DNA from: Amaricoccus macauensis
GTDB lineage: Bacteria; Pseudomonadota; Alphaproteobacteria; Rhodobacterales; Rhodobacteraceae
Length of the DNA stretch: 64,000 nt
Reading direction: 5' to 3'
Assembly (NCBI RefSeq): GCF_014201905.1
Contig: NZ_JACHFM010000001.1
Coordinates: 124,001-188,000, forward strand
Shown: piece after piece, positions 24,723 to 31,929 of the stretch
Layout of the letters: each line of letters begins with the position of its first letter
Position numbering within the stretch: the first letter of the stretch is position 1
Notes under the pieces: generated by a model
Databases searched by the model: none
The model's input: the letters and a program-made list of their open reading frames with translations, nothing else
What the model was told of the DNA's origin: nothing
Translations under genes and position numbers: made by a program

Positions 24723-26402
24723 CTAGTGCCAGTGGGCGCGCTTCGACGTCTGGCCAATGCCAGGGTTCAGCGCGTTCGTCGGATCGAGCGACCTGTAGAA
24801 TTCCGCAAGCGCGGGCTTCGCCTCATAGAGGTGGCCAACGTTGTGCTCGGCCGGATACTCCGCCCCCCGCGCGTCGAGAAGCCGCCACATGGCATGTTCG
24901 AGCGCAAGACAATCCGTGCCCTTCTTCGCCACGTAGTCCTGATGGAACACGTGGCAGAAGAAGTGCCCATAGTAGAGCTTGCGCTCGATCTGCCCCTCGA
25001 TCTCCGGGGGCAGCCGCTCGAACCAGTCCTCGTCATTGCGTCTGAGCGCGATGTCGAGCGCGACGATGTCCTCCACGGTCTCGGGATGGACCTCGCGGTA
25101 CCGAACCGCCGCCCCGGCAACGGCGAAGCGGTGCAGGAAGGCCGCACTCCCCTCCTCGGGCGTGCACTCGAAGAAGTCTCCCGACGCGCTCGGGAAGATC
25201 GAGGCGAGGTAGGTGCGCGCCTCCTCGATCCCGTCGGCGCCCATGCGGATCAGCAGGTGATGCTCATACCGGTCCCGCCAGTCGTTCATCCGCTTCGGCA
25301 GATGCGCCGGGAAGAACCGGCTCGCGGTCTGGGCAATCCGGTCGCTGAGCCCCGGGCGGAAGCCCACCCGCTCCGCCATGGCGTCGAAGCGCGCCTTGGT
25401 GGCGAAGATCTGCGGCATCCGGTCGGTGCCGAGCCGGCGGATGGTCAGGAACGTGTCCTTGCCGTAGACGGCGGCCACGTCATAGGCGTCGCGGTGGATG
25501 TATTCGCCCGCGATCGGCAGGCTGCGGAACTGGCCCAGCATGTGCCGGCGGATCGCCGTCAGCTCGGCGGTGTCGTTGGTGCCAACGTAGAACACCCGGC
25601 TCGTCTTCTCGGCCTCGAAGGTATCGAGCCGGACCGCGAAGACCGCGAGCTTGCCGGCGCAGCCGGACGCCTCCTTCAGGCGTCGCGGATCGGCGTTGAA
25701 GCGCGCCGGCGTCGTGGCATCGACGTCGCGCACGTGCTGGCCATAGTCCGGGTCGGACGCCGCCAGGCCGGTGTCCCATGCGATGTCGCCCTCGCCGAAG
25801 CCCCCCGCCTCGACCTTCGCGAGGATCTCCTCCGGGTCATTGCCGAGCGCGATGCCGAGATGGTTCACGAGGCCGACCGAGCCGTCTTCGCCCACCTGCG
25901 CATAGAGCGCCATCTCGGTGAAGGCCGGGCCACGGCGCACCAACGCGCCGCCGGAATTGTTGCAGATGCCGCCCAGCACCGACGCGCCGATGCACGACGA
26001 GCCGATCACCGAATGCGGCTCCCGTCCCAGGGGGCGCAGCGCCTTCTCCAGCAGGTCCAGGGTGGCGCCGGGCAGGCAGAGCACCTGCCGCCCGCCTCCG
26101 AGCAGATGGATCCGCCGGAGGCGCCGGAGGCTCACCACCACCACCTCGCGGTCGTACTCGCCCCAGGGCGTCGAGCCGCCGGTCAGCCCGGTGTTCGCCG
26201 CCTGAAAGATCACCACCCGCCCCGAGGCGACCGCGGCACGCAACACCCGCCATTGCTCGACGAGGCTGCCGGGGCGGACCACGGCGACCACCTTGCCCTC
26301 GCCGTAGCGGAAGCCCTTGCGATAGGGCCGGGTGTCGCGGTCGCTGGTCAGGACATGCGCCTTGCCCACGATCGCCGCGAGTTCGTCGAGAAACTGCGTC
26401 AT
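24723..26402 (-). CDS. dld: Quinone-dependent D-lactate dehydrogenase Dld
   Basis: A 559-residue FAD flavoprotein of about the same length as Escherichia coli Dld (571). The FAD-binding PCMH domain shows VVAVVRPGSLVEQWRVLRAAVASG, FQAANTGLTGGSTPWG and GSSCIGASVLGGICNNSGGALVRRGPAFTEMALY. The membrane-binding C-terminal part has IRMGADGIEEARTYLA and FCHVFHQDYVAKKG. It passes electrons from D-lactate to the quinone pool. It ends 19 bases before lldD. Confidence 0.93.
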   Translation of the reverse strand: MTQFLDELAAIVGKAHVLTSDRDTRPYRKGFRYGEGKVVAVVRPGSLVEQWRVLRAAVASGRVVIFQAANTGLTGGSTPWGEYDREVVVVSLRRLRRIHLLGGGRQVLCLPGATLDLLEKALRPLGREPHSVIGSSCIGASVLGGICNNSGGALVRRGPAFTEMALYAQVGEDGSVGLVNHLGIALGNDPEEILAKVEAGGFGEGDIAWDTGLAASDPDYGQHVRDVDATTPARFNADPRRLKEASGCAGKLAVFAVRLDTFEAEKTSRVFYVGTNDTAELTAIRRHMLGQFRSLPIAGEYIHRDAYDVAAVYGKDTFLTIRRLGTDRMPQIFATKARFDAMAERVGFRPGLSDRIAQTASRFFPAHLPKRMNDWRDRYEHHLLIRMGADGIEEARTYLASIFPSASGDFFECTPEEGSAAFLHRFAVAGAAVRYREVHPETVEDIVALDIALRRNDEDWFERLPPEIEGQIERKLYYGHFFCHVFHQDYVAKKGTDCLALEHAMWRLLDARGAEYPAEHNVGHLYEAKPALAEFYRSLDPTNALNPGIGQTSKRAHWH

Positions 26403-26663
26403 CAGGAGGAACTCCCCGGCCGATCGTCATCCCTGACGCTGACGTAAGCTGGATTTGGCGCGTGACAAATCCAGCCGCGCACGCCTCTCCCGGGGAGGGG
26501 CGCGAGCACCCGCCGGGGGCGCGCATGGCTGGATGGCGCTGACCGGGGAAATGTCGATCCCCGCGGGCCTGAAGCCCCGCTTCGCTCGAAACGCCGTCGC
26601 ATTGCTTCCCCCTCGCACACCCGGGGGGCGGCGCGCCGCCCCCCGGCCCTCGCTTGCCGTTGC
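26403..26663 (-). promoter_or_regulatory. Hairpin-rich gap between lctP and dld
   Basis: A 261-base spacer with successive inverted repeats: a fully palindromic 26-base hairpin at 26621-26646 just after the lctP stop, CGGGGA and TCCCCG flanking an 8-base loop near 26544-26563, and an 8-bp stem (26449-26456 with 26467-26474). No T-tract follows. It could reduce read-through or stabilise the upstream mRNA, setting a lower level of dld and lldD than lctP. Confidence 0.55.
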
Positions 26664-28331
26664 TTACGGCGTCGTGGTGATGACCTCGGTCGGCACCATC
26701 GCGGTGAACGGATCGACGTAGGCCTGTGCCATGACCAGAATGCCGACGAGACAGGCAAGCGCGATCGAGTGGAAGAAGACATAGCGAAGGATCGCCTTCT
26801 CCTGCCCGTACCACTTGGTCGCGGTCGAGGCGACGACGATCGACTGCGCGTCGATCATCTTGCCCATCACACCGCCCGAGGAGTTCGCCGCCGCCATCAG
26901 GATCGGGCTGAGCCCGAGCTGTTGCGCGGTGATCTTCTGCAACCCGCCGAAGAGCACGTTCGACGCGGTATCCGACCCGGTCAGCGCCACGCCCATCCAC
27001 CCGAGCATCGTCCCGAAGAACGGGTAGATCCACCCGGTCTGAGCAAAGGCGAGACCAAGTGTCGCGTCGGTGCCCGAATAGCGGGTGACGTAGCCGAGTG
27101 CGAGCATCGCGGCGATGGTGAGCAGCGAGAAGCGCACCACATACGCGGTCTGGAAGTACTCGCGCACCAGCTTCACCGGATTGAACCCGAGCACCAGCCC
27201 CGAGACGATCGACGCGCAGAGGATCGCCGTGCCGGTCATCGACATGATGTTGAAGGAATAGATCGCAGCCTCCGCGTGCACCTCGGCGACGACGGGCGGC
27301 ACCTTCTGCACCAGCTGGTCGAGGCCCGGAACCGGCAGCTTCCAGATGAAGATCTGGTCAAGCAGGGCCTTGAACTGCGGCGTGCCCCACGCGAACACGA
27401 AGACCGACAGGATGATCCACGGCAGCCAGGCCCGGAACACCGTGCCGTTCGAGTGGGTGTGCTTCGGCTCGACCGGCGGCGCCTCGGAGTCGTCGAGACC
27501 GGTCTTGGTCCAGATCCGCTTGGGACGCCAGATCTTGAGGAAGCCCGCGAGCGACGCCATCGAGACGAGCGCCGCGATCACATCGACGAGCCAGGGCCCG
27601 TGGAAGTTCGAGACGAGATACTGCGGGATGGCGAAGGTGACGCCCGCGACGAGCAGCGCCGGCCAGATCTCCATCATGCCCTTGCGTCCGGCGAACGCCC
27701 AGACCAGCCAGAACGGCACGATGACCGAAAAGAACGGCAGCTGCCGCCCGATCATGCCCGAAAGCTGCAGGAGATCGAGCCCCGTCACCGCCGAAAGCGC
27801 GATCACCGGCGAGCCGAGCGCGCCATAGGCGACCGGCGCGGTATTCGCGATCAGCGACAGACCCGCGGCCGCAAGCGGCGCGAAGCCGAGACCGATCAGC
27901 ATCGCCGCGGTCACCGCGACCGGCGTGCCGAAGCCCGCCGCGCCCTCGAAGAACGCGCCGAAGCAGAAGGCGATGAAGAGCAGCTGCAACCGCCGGTCCG
28001 GGGTCAGCCCCGCGATCGAGTCGCGCAGGATGTCGAACTGCCCGGTCTGCTCGGTGAGCCGGTAGAGAAAGATCACGTTGAGGATGATCCAGCCGATCGG
28101 CAGCAGACCGAACGCCGCGCCATAGGCGGCCGACGCGCCCGCCATCTTCACTGGCATGCCGAAGCCCACGACGGCGACGAGGAGCGCCACCGCAAGGCCG
28201 AGCAGCGCCGCCGTGTGCGCCTTCATGCCGACGATGCCGATGCCCCCGAGCAGCGCGATGATCGGCAGGGCCGCGAGAAGCGTCGACAACCACATGTTGC
28301 CGAGCGGATCGTAAACTTGAGACCAGGTCAT
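26664..28331 (-). CDS. lctP: L-lactate permease LctP/LldP
   Basis: A 555-residue inner-membrane lactate transporter with about 12-14 hydrophobic segments. Family signatures include PLGNMWLSTLLAALPIIALL at the N-terminus, FGAFFEGAAGFGTPVAVTAAMLIGLGF, and LTGSDTASNVLFGGLQKITAQQLGLSPILMAAANSSGGVMGKMIDAQSIVVA. First gene of the lactate operon and divergent from its likely regulator. Confidence 0.95.
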   Translation of the reverse strand: MTWSQVYDPLGNMWLSTLLAALPIIALLGGIGIVGMKAHTAALLGLAVALLVAVVGFGMPVKMAGASAAYGAAFGLLPIGWIILNVIFLYRLTEQTGQFDILRDSIAGLTPDRRLQLLFIAFCFGAFFEGAAGFGTPVAVTAAMLIGLGFAPLAAAGLSLIANTAPVAYGALGSPVIALSAVTGLDLLQLSGMIGRQLPFFSVIVPFWLVWAFAGRKGMMEIWPALLVAGVTFAIPQYLVSNFHGPWLVDVIAALVSMASLAGFLKIWRPKRIWTKTGLDDSEAPPVEPKHTHSNGTVFRAWLPWIILSVFVFAWGTPQFKALLDQIFIWKLPVPGLDQLVQKVPPVVAEVHAEAAIYSFNIMSMTGTAILCASIVSGLVLGFNPVKLVREYFQTAYVVRFSLLTIAAMLALGYVTRYSGTDATLGLAFAQTGWIYPFFGTMLGWMGVALTGSDTASNVLFGGLQKITAQQLGLSPILMAAANSSGGVMGKMIDAQSIVVASTATKWYGQEKAILRYVFFHSIALACLVGILVMAQAYVDPFTAMVPTEVITTTP

Positions 28332-28522
28332 GTTGCGTCTGTCCCTCCACTATCGAGAACGACTCCCGGTGCCTTCTCCGGGCCCCCCAGGAGCGAATGC
28401 TACCTCTGTTTCAAGGAACATCGCGCACGATATTCACCTGACCGCGCCATCGGCGCGACCCGGCTGACGCGAGCTTCCCTGCTGGAATTCTCCGGTCAAC
28501 CGCCAGAGCCGGAGTGATCGCG

Positions 28523-28543
28523 ATGGTAATACATTCTTACCAT
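28523..28543. promoter_or_regulatory. Palindromic operator for the GntR/FadR-type lactate regulator
   Basis: A perfect inverted repeat ATGGTAA-N7-TTACCAT in the lctP-lldR divergent gap. It resembles the TGGT-ACCA arms of FadR-family operators. It lies about 80 bases before the lldR GTG and 190 bases before the lctP ATG. Since nothing else in the gap shows such symmetry, it is the likely binding site of LldR. Confidence 0.75.
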
Positions 28544-28623
28544 AGTCGCGCAACAGGAAATTCACCTTCCCATGCCGTCCCGATCTGCTAGCTTTCCCCC
28601 GGCCACCGGGGGGAGGAACAGCA

Positions 28624-29397
28624 GTGACCGAGATCAAGGGCGCCAGCGCGGCGGAGCAGGTGGCGCGGCACGTGGAGGATCTCATCCGCGAGGGCTCGCT
28701 CCGCCCCGGCGCACAACTGCTCGCCGAACGCGAACTGGCGGCGCGCCTGAAGGTCTCCCGCCCCACCCTGCGCCAGGGGATCAAGCTGCTGGAAGCGAAA
28801 GGCCTCCTCGCCAGCGAGACCGGCGGCGCCACCGTCGTCGCCCCCCTCGGCACCTCGATCACCGACCCGCTCGTGGCGCTCCTGACCGAGCAGCCGCTTG
28901 AGACCATCGACGACTATCTCGAATTCCGCGCCACCATGGAGCGCATGGCCGCGACCCTCGCCGCCGTCCGCGCGAACGACATCGACCGCGCCGCCCTCAC
29001 CGCCTGCATGGAGCGCATGGACCGCGCCCACGGCCCCGCCGACGCGGGAGCCGAAGCCGCCGCCGACGTCGACCTCCACGTCACGATCTACGAGTCGAGC
29101 CACAACCTCGTGCTGCTGCAGATCATGCGGGCGCTCGCCGGCATGCTGAGGACCGGGGTGTTCTACAACCGCGACAAGCTCTACTCCCGGACGGAGGTGC
29201 GCGACGTGCTGCGCGACCAGCACCGCGCGATCTTCGAGGCGATCATTGCCCGCGACCCGGCCCGGGCCGGCGACGCCTCGGAGGCGCACATGCTCTACAT
29301 CCGCGACGCCCTCCGCGCGATTCACGCCTCCGAGGCAAGACTGGAAATTTCCCTCCGCCGCATCGACGGCGGCAACCTCACCAGCCCGCGGCGCTAG
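28624..29397 (+). CDS. lldR: GntR-family (FadR subfamily) transcriptional regulator, LldR-like
   Basis: A 257-residue regulator. The winged-helix domain (residues about 10-75) has LAERELAARLKVSRPTLRQGIKLLEAKGLL. The FCD effector domain follows with D-x4-H metal site features (ADVDLHVTIYESSHN) and the final DQHRAIFEAIIARD. FCD regulators near lactate operons (LldR/PdhR type) bind L-lactate and derepress. The divergent position and the palindrome in the shared gap support this role. Start is GTG with a GGGGGGAGG ribosome site. Confidence 0.88.
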   Translation: MTEIKGASAAEQVARHVEDLIREGSLRPGAQLLAERELAARLKVSRPTLRQGIKLLEAKGLLASETGGATVVAPLGTSITDPLVALLTEQPLETIDDYLEFRATMERMAATLAAVRANDIDRAALTACMERMDRAHGPADAGAEAAADVDLHVTIYESSHNLVLLQIMRALAGMLRTGVFYNRDKLYSRTEVRDVLRDQHRAIFEAIIARDPARAGDASEAHMLYIRDALRAIHASEARLEISLRRIDGGNLTSPRR

Positions 29398-29405
29398 CCC
29401 TGCAC

Positions 29406-29428
29406 GGGTTGCCGCGCGAGCGGCACCC
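29406..29428 (+). terminator. Hairpin after lldR
   Basis: A stem GGGTTGCCG (29406-29414) with CGGCACCC (29421-29428), with one bulged T and a 6-base loop, lies 9 bases after the lldR stop. No T-run, so efficiency is uncertain. Confidence 0.4.
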
Positions 29429-29673
29429 ACTGTCGGGTTGATCCGGGCGAGCACTCTGGGCAGAAATAACGACCTCACCAGTATTTCAGGATAATCCCAG
29501 GAACATTCCGCAAGCGTTAGGTACCGACGGATACATCCGCGCAAGTTCTTCAAGCCTGAAACAATCTACGATCAACTCACCTGTTCTCTCGATTTATTCG
29601 CTGATTTTCGGACATTTTCGATGGAAGCTTCCGACTCCACGATGGTACGCTTGACGGGAGGGAGGATGTCATC

Positions 29674-30963
29674 ATGGACCAATCCAGCATCGGGGAAGCC
29701 CACGGCCCTGACGCCGAGCCGGCAACGGCCGACTCCGGACGGCGCAGCTTCCTGAGAACCAGCGGGCTCACGGCGCTCGGCGCCATGCTCGGCATGGCGA
29801 TCCCGTTCGAGCGCCACCTGCCCGCGGGCCTCCTGCCGGTCGCCTTCGCGCAGGACGCCGGGACCGATTTCATGAAGGACAAGGACGGGCTCACCGTCCT
29901 CGGCGACCGCCCGCTGAACGCGGAGACCCCCGCCCACCTGCTCGACGACGACATCACGCCCTACAAGCACCTCTTCGTGCGGATGAACGGCCTCGTGCCG
30001 CAGACCGCCCTCGACGCCAATGCCGAAGGCTGGACGCTGACCATCGACGGCGAAGTCGACACCCCCCTGAAGCTCACCATCGACGAGCTGAAATCCCGCT
30101 TCGAGAATGTGTCGAGCCGCCTCGTCATCGAGTGCGGCGGCAACGGACGCGCCTTCTTCCAGCCGGGCACCTCCGGCAACCAGTGGACCATGGGCGCCGT
30201 CGGCTGCCCGGAATGGACCGGCGTCCGCCTCGCCGACGTCCTGAAAGAGGCCGGCGTCAAGCAGACCGCCGTCTATACCGGCCACTACGGCAACGACGTG
30301 CATCTCTCCGGTGACACGGAAAAGGTCGTCATCTCGCGCGGCGTGCCCATCGAGAAGGCGCTCGAGGAAGATGCGATCATCGCATGGGCGCTGAACGGCG
30401 AGCCGCTGCCGGCGCTGCACGGCTTCCCGCTGCGCCTGATCGTGCCGGGCTATCCGGCGTCGGTGTCGCAGAAGTACCTCAACCGCATCTGGGTCCGGGA
30501 CAAAGTGCATGACGGCGCGAAGATGACCGGCGACTCCTACCGCCTGCCGGCCTACCCGGTCGCGCCCGGCACCGAGGTTCCCGAGGAGGACATGGTCATC
30601 CTCACCGAGATGCCGGTGAAGTCCGTCGTCACCTTCCCCGAGACCGGCGCCAGCGTGAAAGCCAACACCGCCACCGAAGTGCGCGGGCAGGCATGGTGCG
30701 GCAAGGGCGATGTCGCGGCGGTCCACATCTCGACCGATTTCGGCCAGACGTGGCAGGAGGCAAGGCTCGACCCCGCCCCCAACCGCTTCGCCTGGCAGCG
30801 CTGGCGCGCCGACGTGACCCTGCCCCAGCACGGCTACTACGAGGTCTGGGCGCGTGCGACCGACGGCGACGGCATCAGCCAGCCGCCGCTCTCGCCCGGC
30901 TGGAACCCGCGCGGCTACGCCAACAACATACAGCACCGCATCGCGCTGATCGCCGAAGCCTGA
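29674..30963 (+). CDS. sorA: Molybdopterin sulfite:cytochrome c dehydrogenase catalytic subunit (SorA-like)
   Basis: A 429-residue sulfite oxidase-family enzyme exported by Tat (RRSFLRTSG at about 23-31, hydrophobic stretch, then cleavage near VAFAQDAG). The Mo-ligand cysteine is in RLVIECGGNGRAFF near residue 157. Other motifs: GAVGCPEWTGVRLADVL, HYGNDVHLSGD, GFPLRLIVPGYPASVSQKYL, and a C-terminal dimerisation domain (VRGQAWCGKGDVAAVHISTD). It oxidises sulfite to sulfate in the periplasm, passing electrons to the cytochrome encoded next. A GGAGGG ribosome site lies about 8 bases before the ATG. SoxC of thiosulfate oxidation is related, but no other thiosulfate sox genes are near. Confidence 0.9.
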   Translation: MDQSSIGEAHGPDAEPATADSGRRSFLRTSGLTALGAMLGMAIPFERHLPAGLLPVAFAQDAGTDFMKDKDGLTVLGDRPLNAETPAHLLDDDITPYKHLFVRMNGLVPQTALDANAEGWTLTIDGEVDTPLKLTIDELKSRFENVSSRLVIECGGNGRAFFQPGTSGNQWTMGAVGCPEWTGVRLADVLKEAGVKQTAVYTGHYGNDVHLSGDTEKVVISRGVPIEKALEEDAIIAWALNGEPLPALHGFPLRLIVPGYPASVSQKYLNRIWVRDKVHDGAKMTGDSYRLPAYPVAPGTEVPEEDMVILTEMPVKSVVTFPETGASVKANTATEVRGQAWCGKGDVAAVHISTDFGQTWQEARLDPAPNRFAWQRWRADVTLPQHGYYEVWARATDGDGISQPPLSPGWNPRGYANNIQHRIALIAEA

Positions 30964-30975
30964 GCTTCACGGCCA

Positions 30976-30997
30976 CCCCCGCGACCGGTCGCGGGGG
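30976..30997 (+). promoter_or_regulatory. Perfect GC-rich palindrome between sorA and sorB
   Basis: A 22-base fully palindromic stretch (arms CCCCCGCGACC and GGTCGCGGGGG) starts 13 bases after the sorA stop. With no loop beyond the centre it would form a hairpin of about 9 bp. Likely an mRNA-stabilising or attenuating element tuning the ratio of SorA to SorB. Confidence 0.55.
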
Positions 30998-31029
30998 CGC
31001 ATGATCCCGAACGCGAGGAAGGTCAGAAC

Positions 31030-31449
31030 ATGTCCCGTCTCTTTTCACGCGCCATCCTCGGCGCCGCCCTGCTCGCCCTCTGCTCGGGAATGGCTGTTGC
31101 CAGGGACGACCCCATGCGCATGCTGAGCGGGCGCCCCGCCGGCAGCAACGTCATGGACCCGATGACAAGCCTCGTCGCCCCGGCGAAGACCGAGGGCGAG
31201 GCCGCCGGCAACGTCGAACTCGGCGGCCTGCCCGATGGTCCGGGCGCGGAAGAAACCTACTACCAGTGCGTCGCCTGCCACTCGACCGAGATCATCAAGC
31301 AACAGCGCCTCACCGACGCGCGCTGGGACGAGCTCTGGAACTGGATGCGCGACACGCAAGGCATGGTCGAACCCGACGCCGACTCCCGGGCCACGATCCT
31401 CGCCTACCTGAAGCAGAACTTCTCCTCCGAGCGACAGGCCAGCCAGTGA
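31030..31449 (+). CDS. sorB: Monohaem c-type cytochrome, SorB-like electron acceptor
   Basis: A 139-residue periplasmic cytochrome. A signal peptide (residues 1-24, AILGAALLALCSGMAVA) is followed by one haem c site, C80-V-A-C83-H84. M114 in RDTQGMVEPD is the likely axial methionine. It sits 66 bases after sorA and is probably the electron acceptor of sulfite oxidation, as in SorAB pairs. Ribosome site GAGGAAGG. Confidence 0.88.
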   Translation: MSRLFSRAILGAALLALCSGMAVARDDPMRMLSGRPAGSNVMDPMTSLVAPAKTEGEAAGNVELGGLPDGPGAEETYYQCVACHSTEIIKQQRLTDARWDELWNWMRDTQGMVEPDADSRATILAYLKQNFSSERQASQ

Positions 31450-31897
31450 CGCTGACGGCCGTCGAAAAGGCTGCTCCAACCGTGACGAGACCAAGACCAT
31501 CAGCCTAGCAAACTCCCGATTGCGGGCCGAATACCCGAACAGTAGAAGTAACCAACGAGCAGAGCCTCGCCGGCCGCGCTGTTGACCACGAAGGCGGTGC
31601 AATTATCACACCTTCGTGAATAGGCGGAAATCAGCGCACACTCCCTTGCGCATCTTCAGCTTGCCGCTACAACATAAAGCGCCCCGGGACTGAGGGCCCG
31701 GCTGACCAGTGTTAAGGCCCGCAAGCGCCACCCGCGCCCAAGGCTGCAGGGTCGGCGTGATTCCGGTCATGTCGCATCCTTCCATGCACAACGTGGTAAC
31801 AGCATACCACGCCAGGTACTCTCGTACCGGAGGGCGCTCGACGCGCCTTCTTGGGAGTGAGGTCAAATGGCCCGGGCATTAGACGAACGGAGTCAAT
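31450..31897 (+). ncRNA. Candidate structured non-coding RNA region upstream of the reverse transcriptase
   Basis: A 448-base gene-free stretch leading into the RT gene with a series of hairpins: CACGAAGG/CCTTCGTG (31587-31594 with 31611-31618), CGTGGTA/TACCACG with loop ACAGCA (31792-31811), GGTAC/GTACC with loop TCTC (31815-31828), and a 7-bp stem around TCGAC (31831-31849). ACAAC occurs at 31669 and 31788. Base composition is lower in G+C than the flanking genes. Defence RTs of the DRT2 class have a structured ncRNA in exactly this position that templates cDNA synthesis. RNA boundaries cannot be set from sequence, and no promoter is claimed. Confidence 0.5.
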
Positions 31898-31929
31898 ATG
31901 CCCGGGTTTTACTTACCATCCGAGAATGA
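31867..31929 (+). CDS. 20-codon ORF overlapping the reverse transcriptase start
   Basis: An ATG with a good ribosome site (GGGAG and GAGG upstream) opens a 20-residue frame that ends 32 bases inside the RT gene. Ribosomes on it would melt the hairpin that covers the RT start codon. It may be a leader peptide for translational coupling, or chance. Confidence 0.35.
   Translation: MARALDERSQYARVLLTIRE
31871..31906 (+). promoter_or_regulatory. Start-codon hairpin of the reverse transcriptase gene
   Basis: A 9-bp perfect stem pairs CCCGGGCAT (31871-31879) with ATGCCCGGG (31898-31906); the second arm begins with the RT's ATG. The 18-base loop contains the RT's Shine-Dalgarno GGAG (31889-31892). 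The start codon is therefore buried in the stem, a layout expected for translational control. Confidence 0.65.

Noticed and set aside
29674-31449. Thiosulfate-oxidation SoxCD instead of SorAB
   Set aside because: The cytochrome is monohaem and small, and no soxXYZAB genes of the thiosulfate pathway are nearby; the sox genes at 40-45 kb are sarcosine oxidase.
31606-31866. An 86-codon minus-strand frame as an ordinary protein gene
   Set aside because: No good ribosome site, no recognised family, and it lies within the hairpin-rich leader of the RT; kept only as a hypothesis about concatemer coding.
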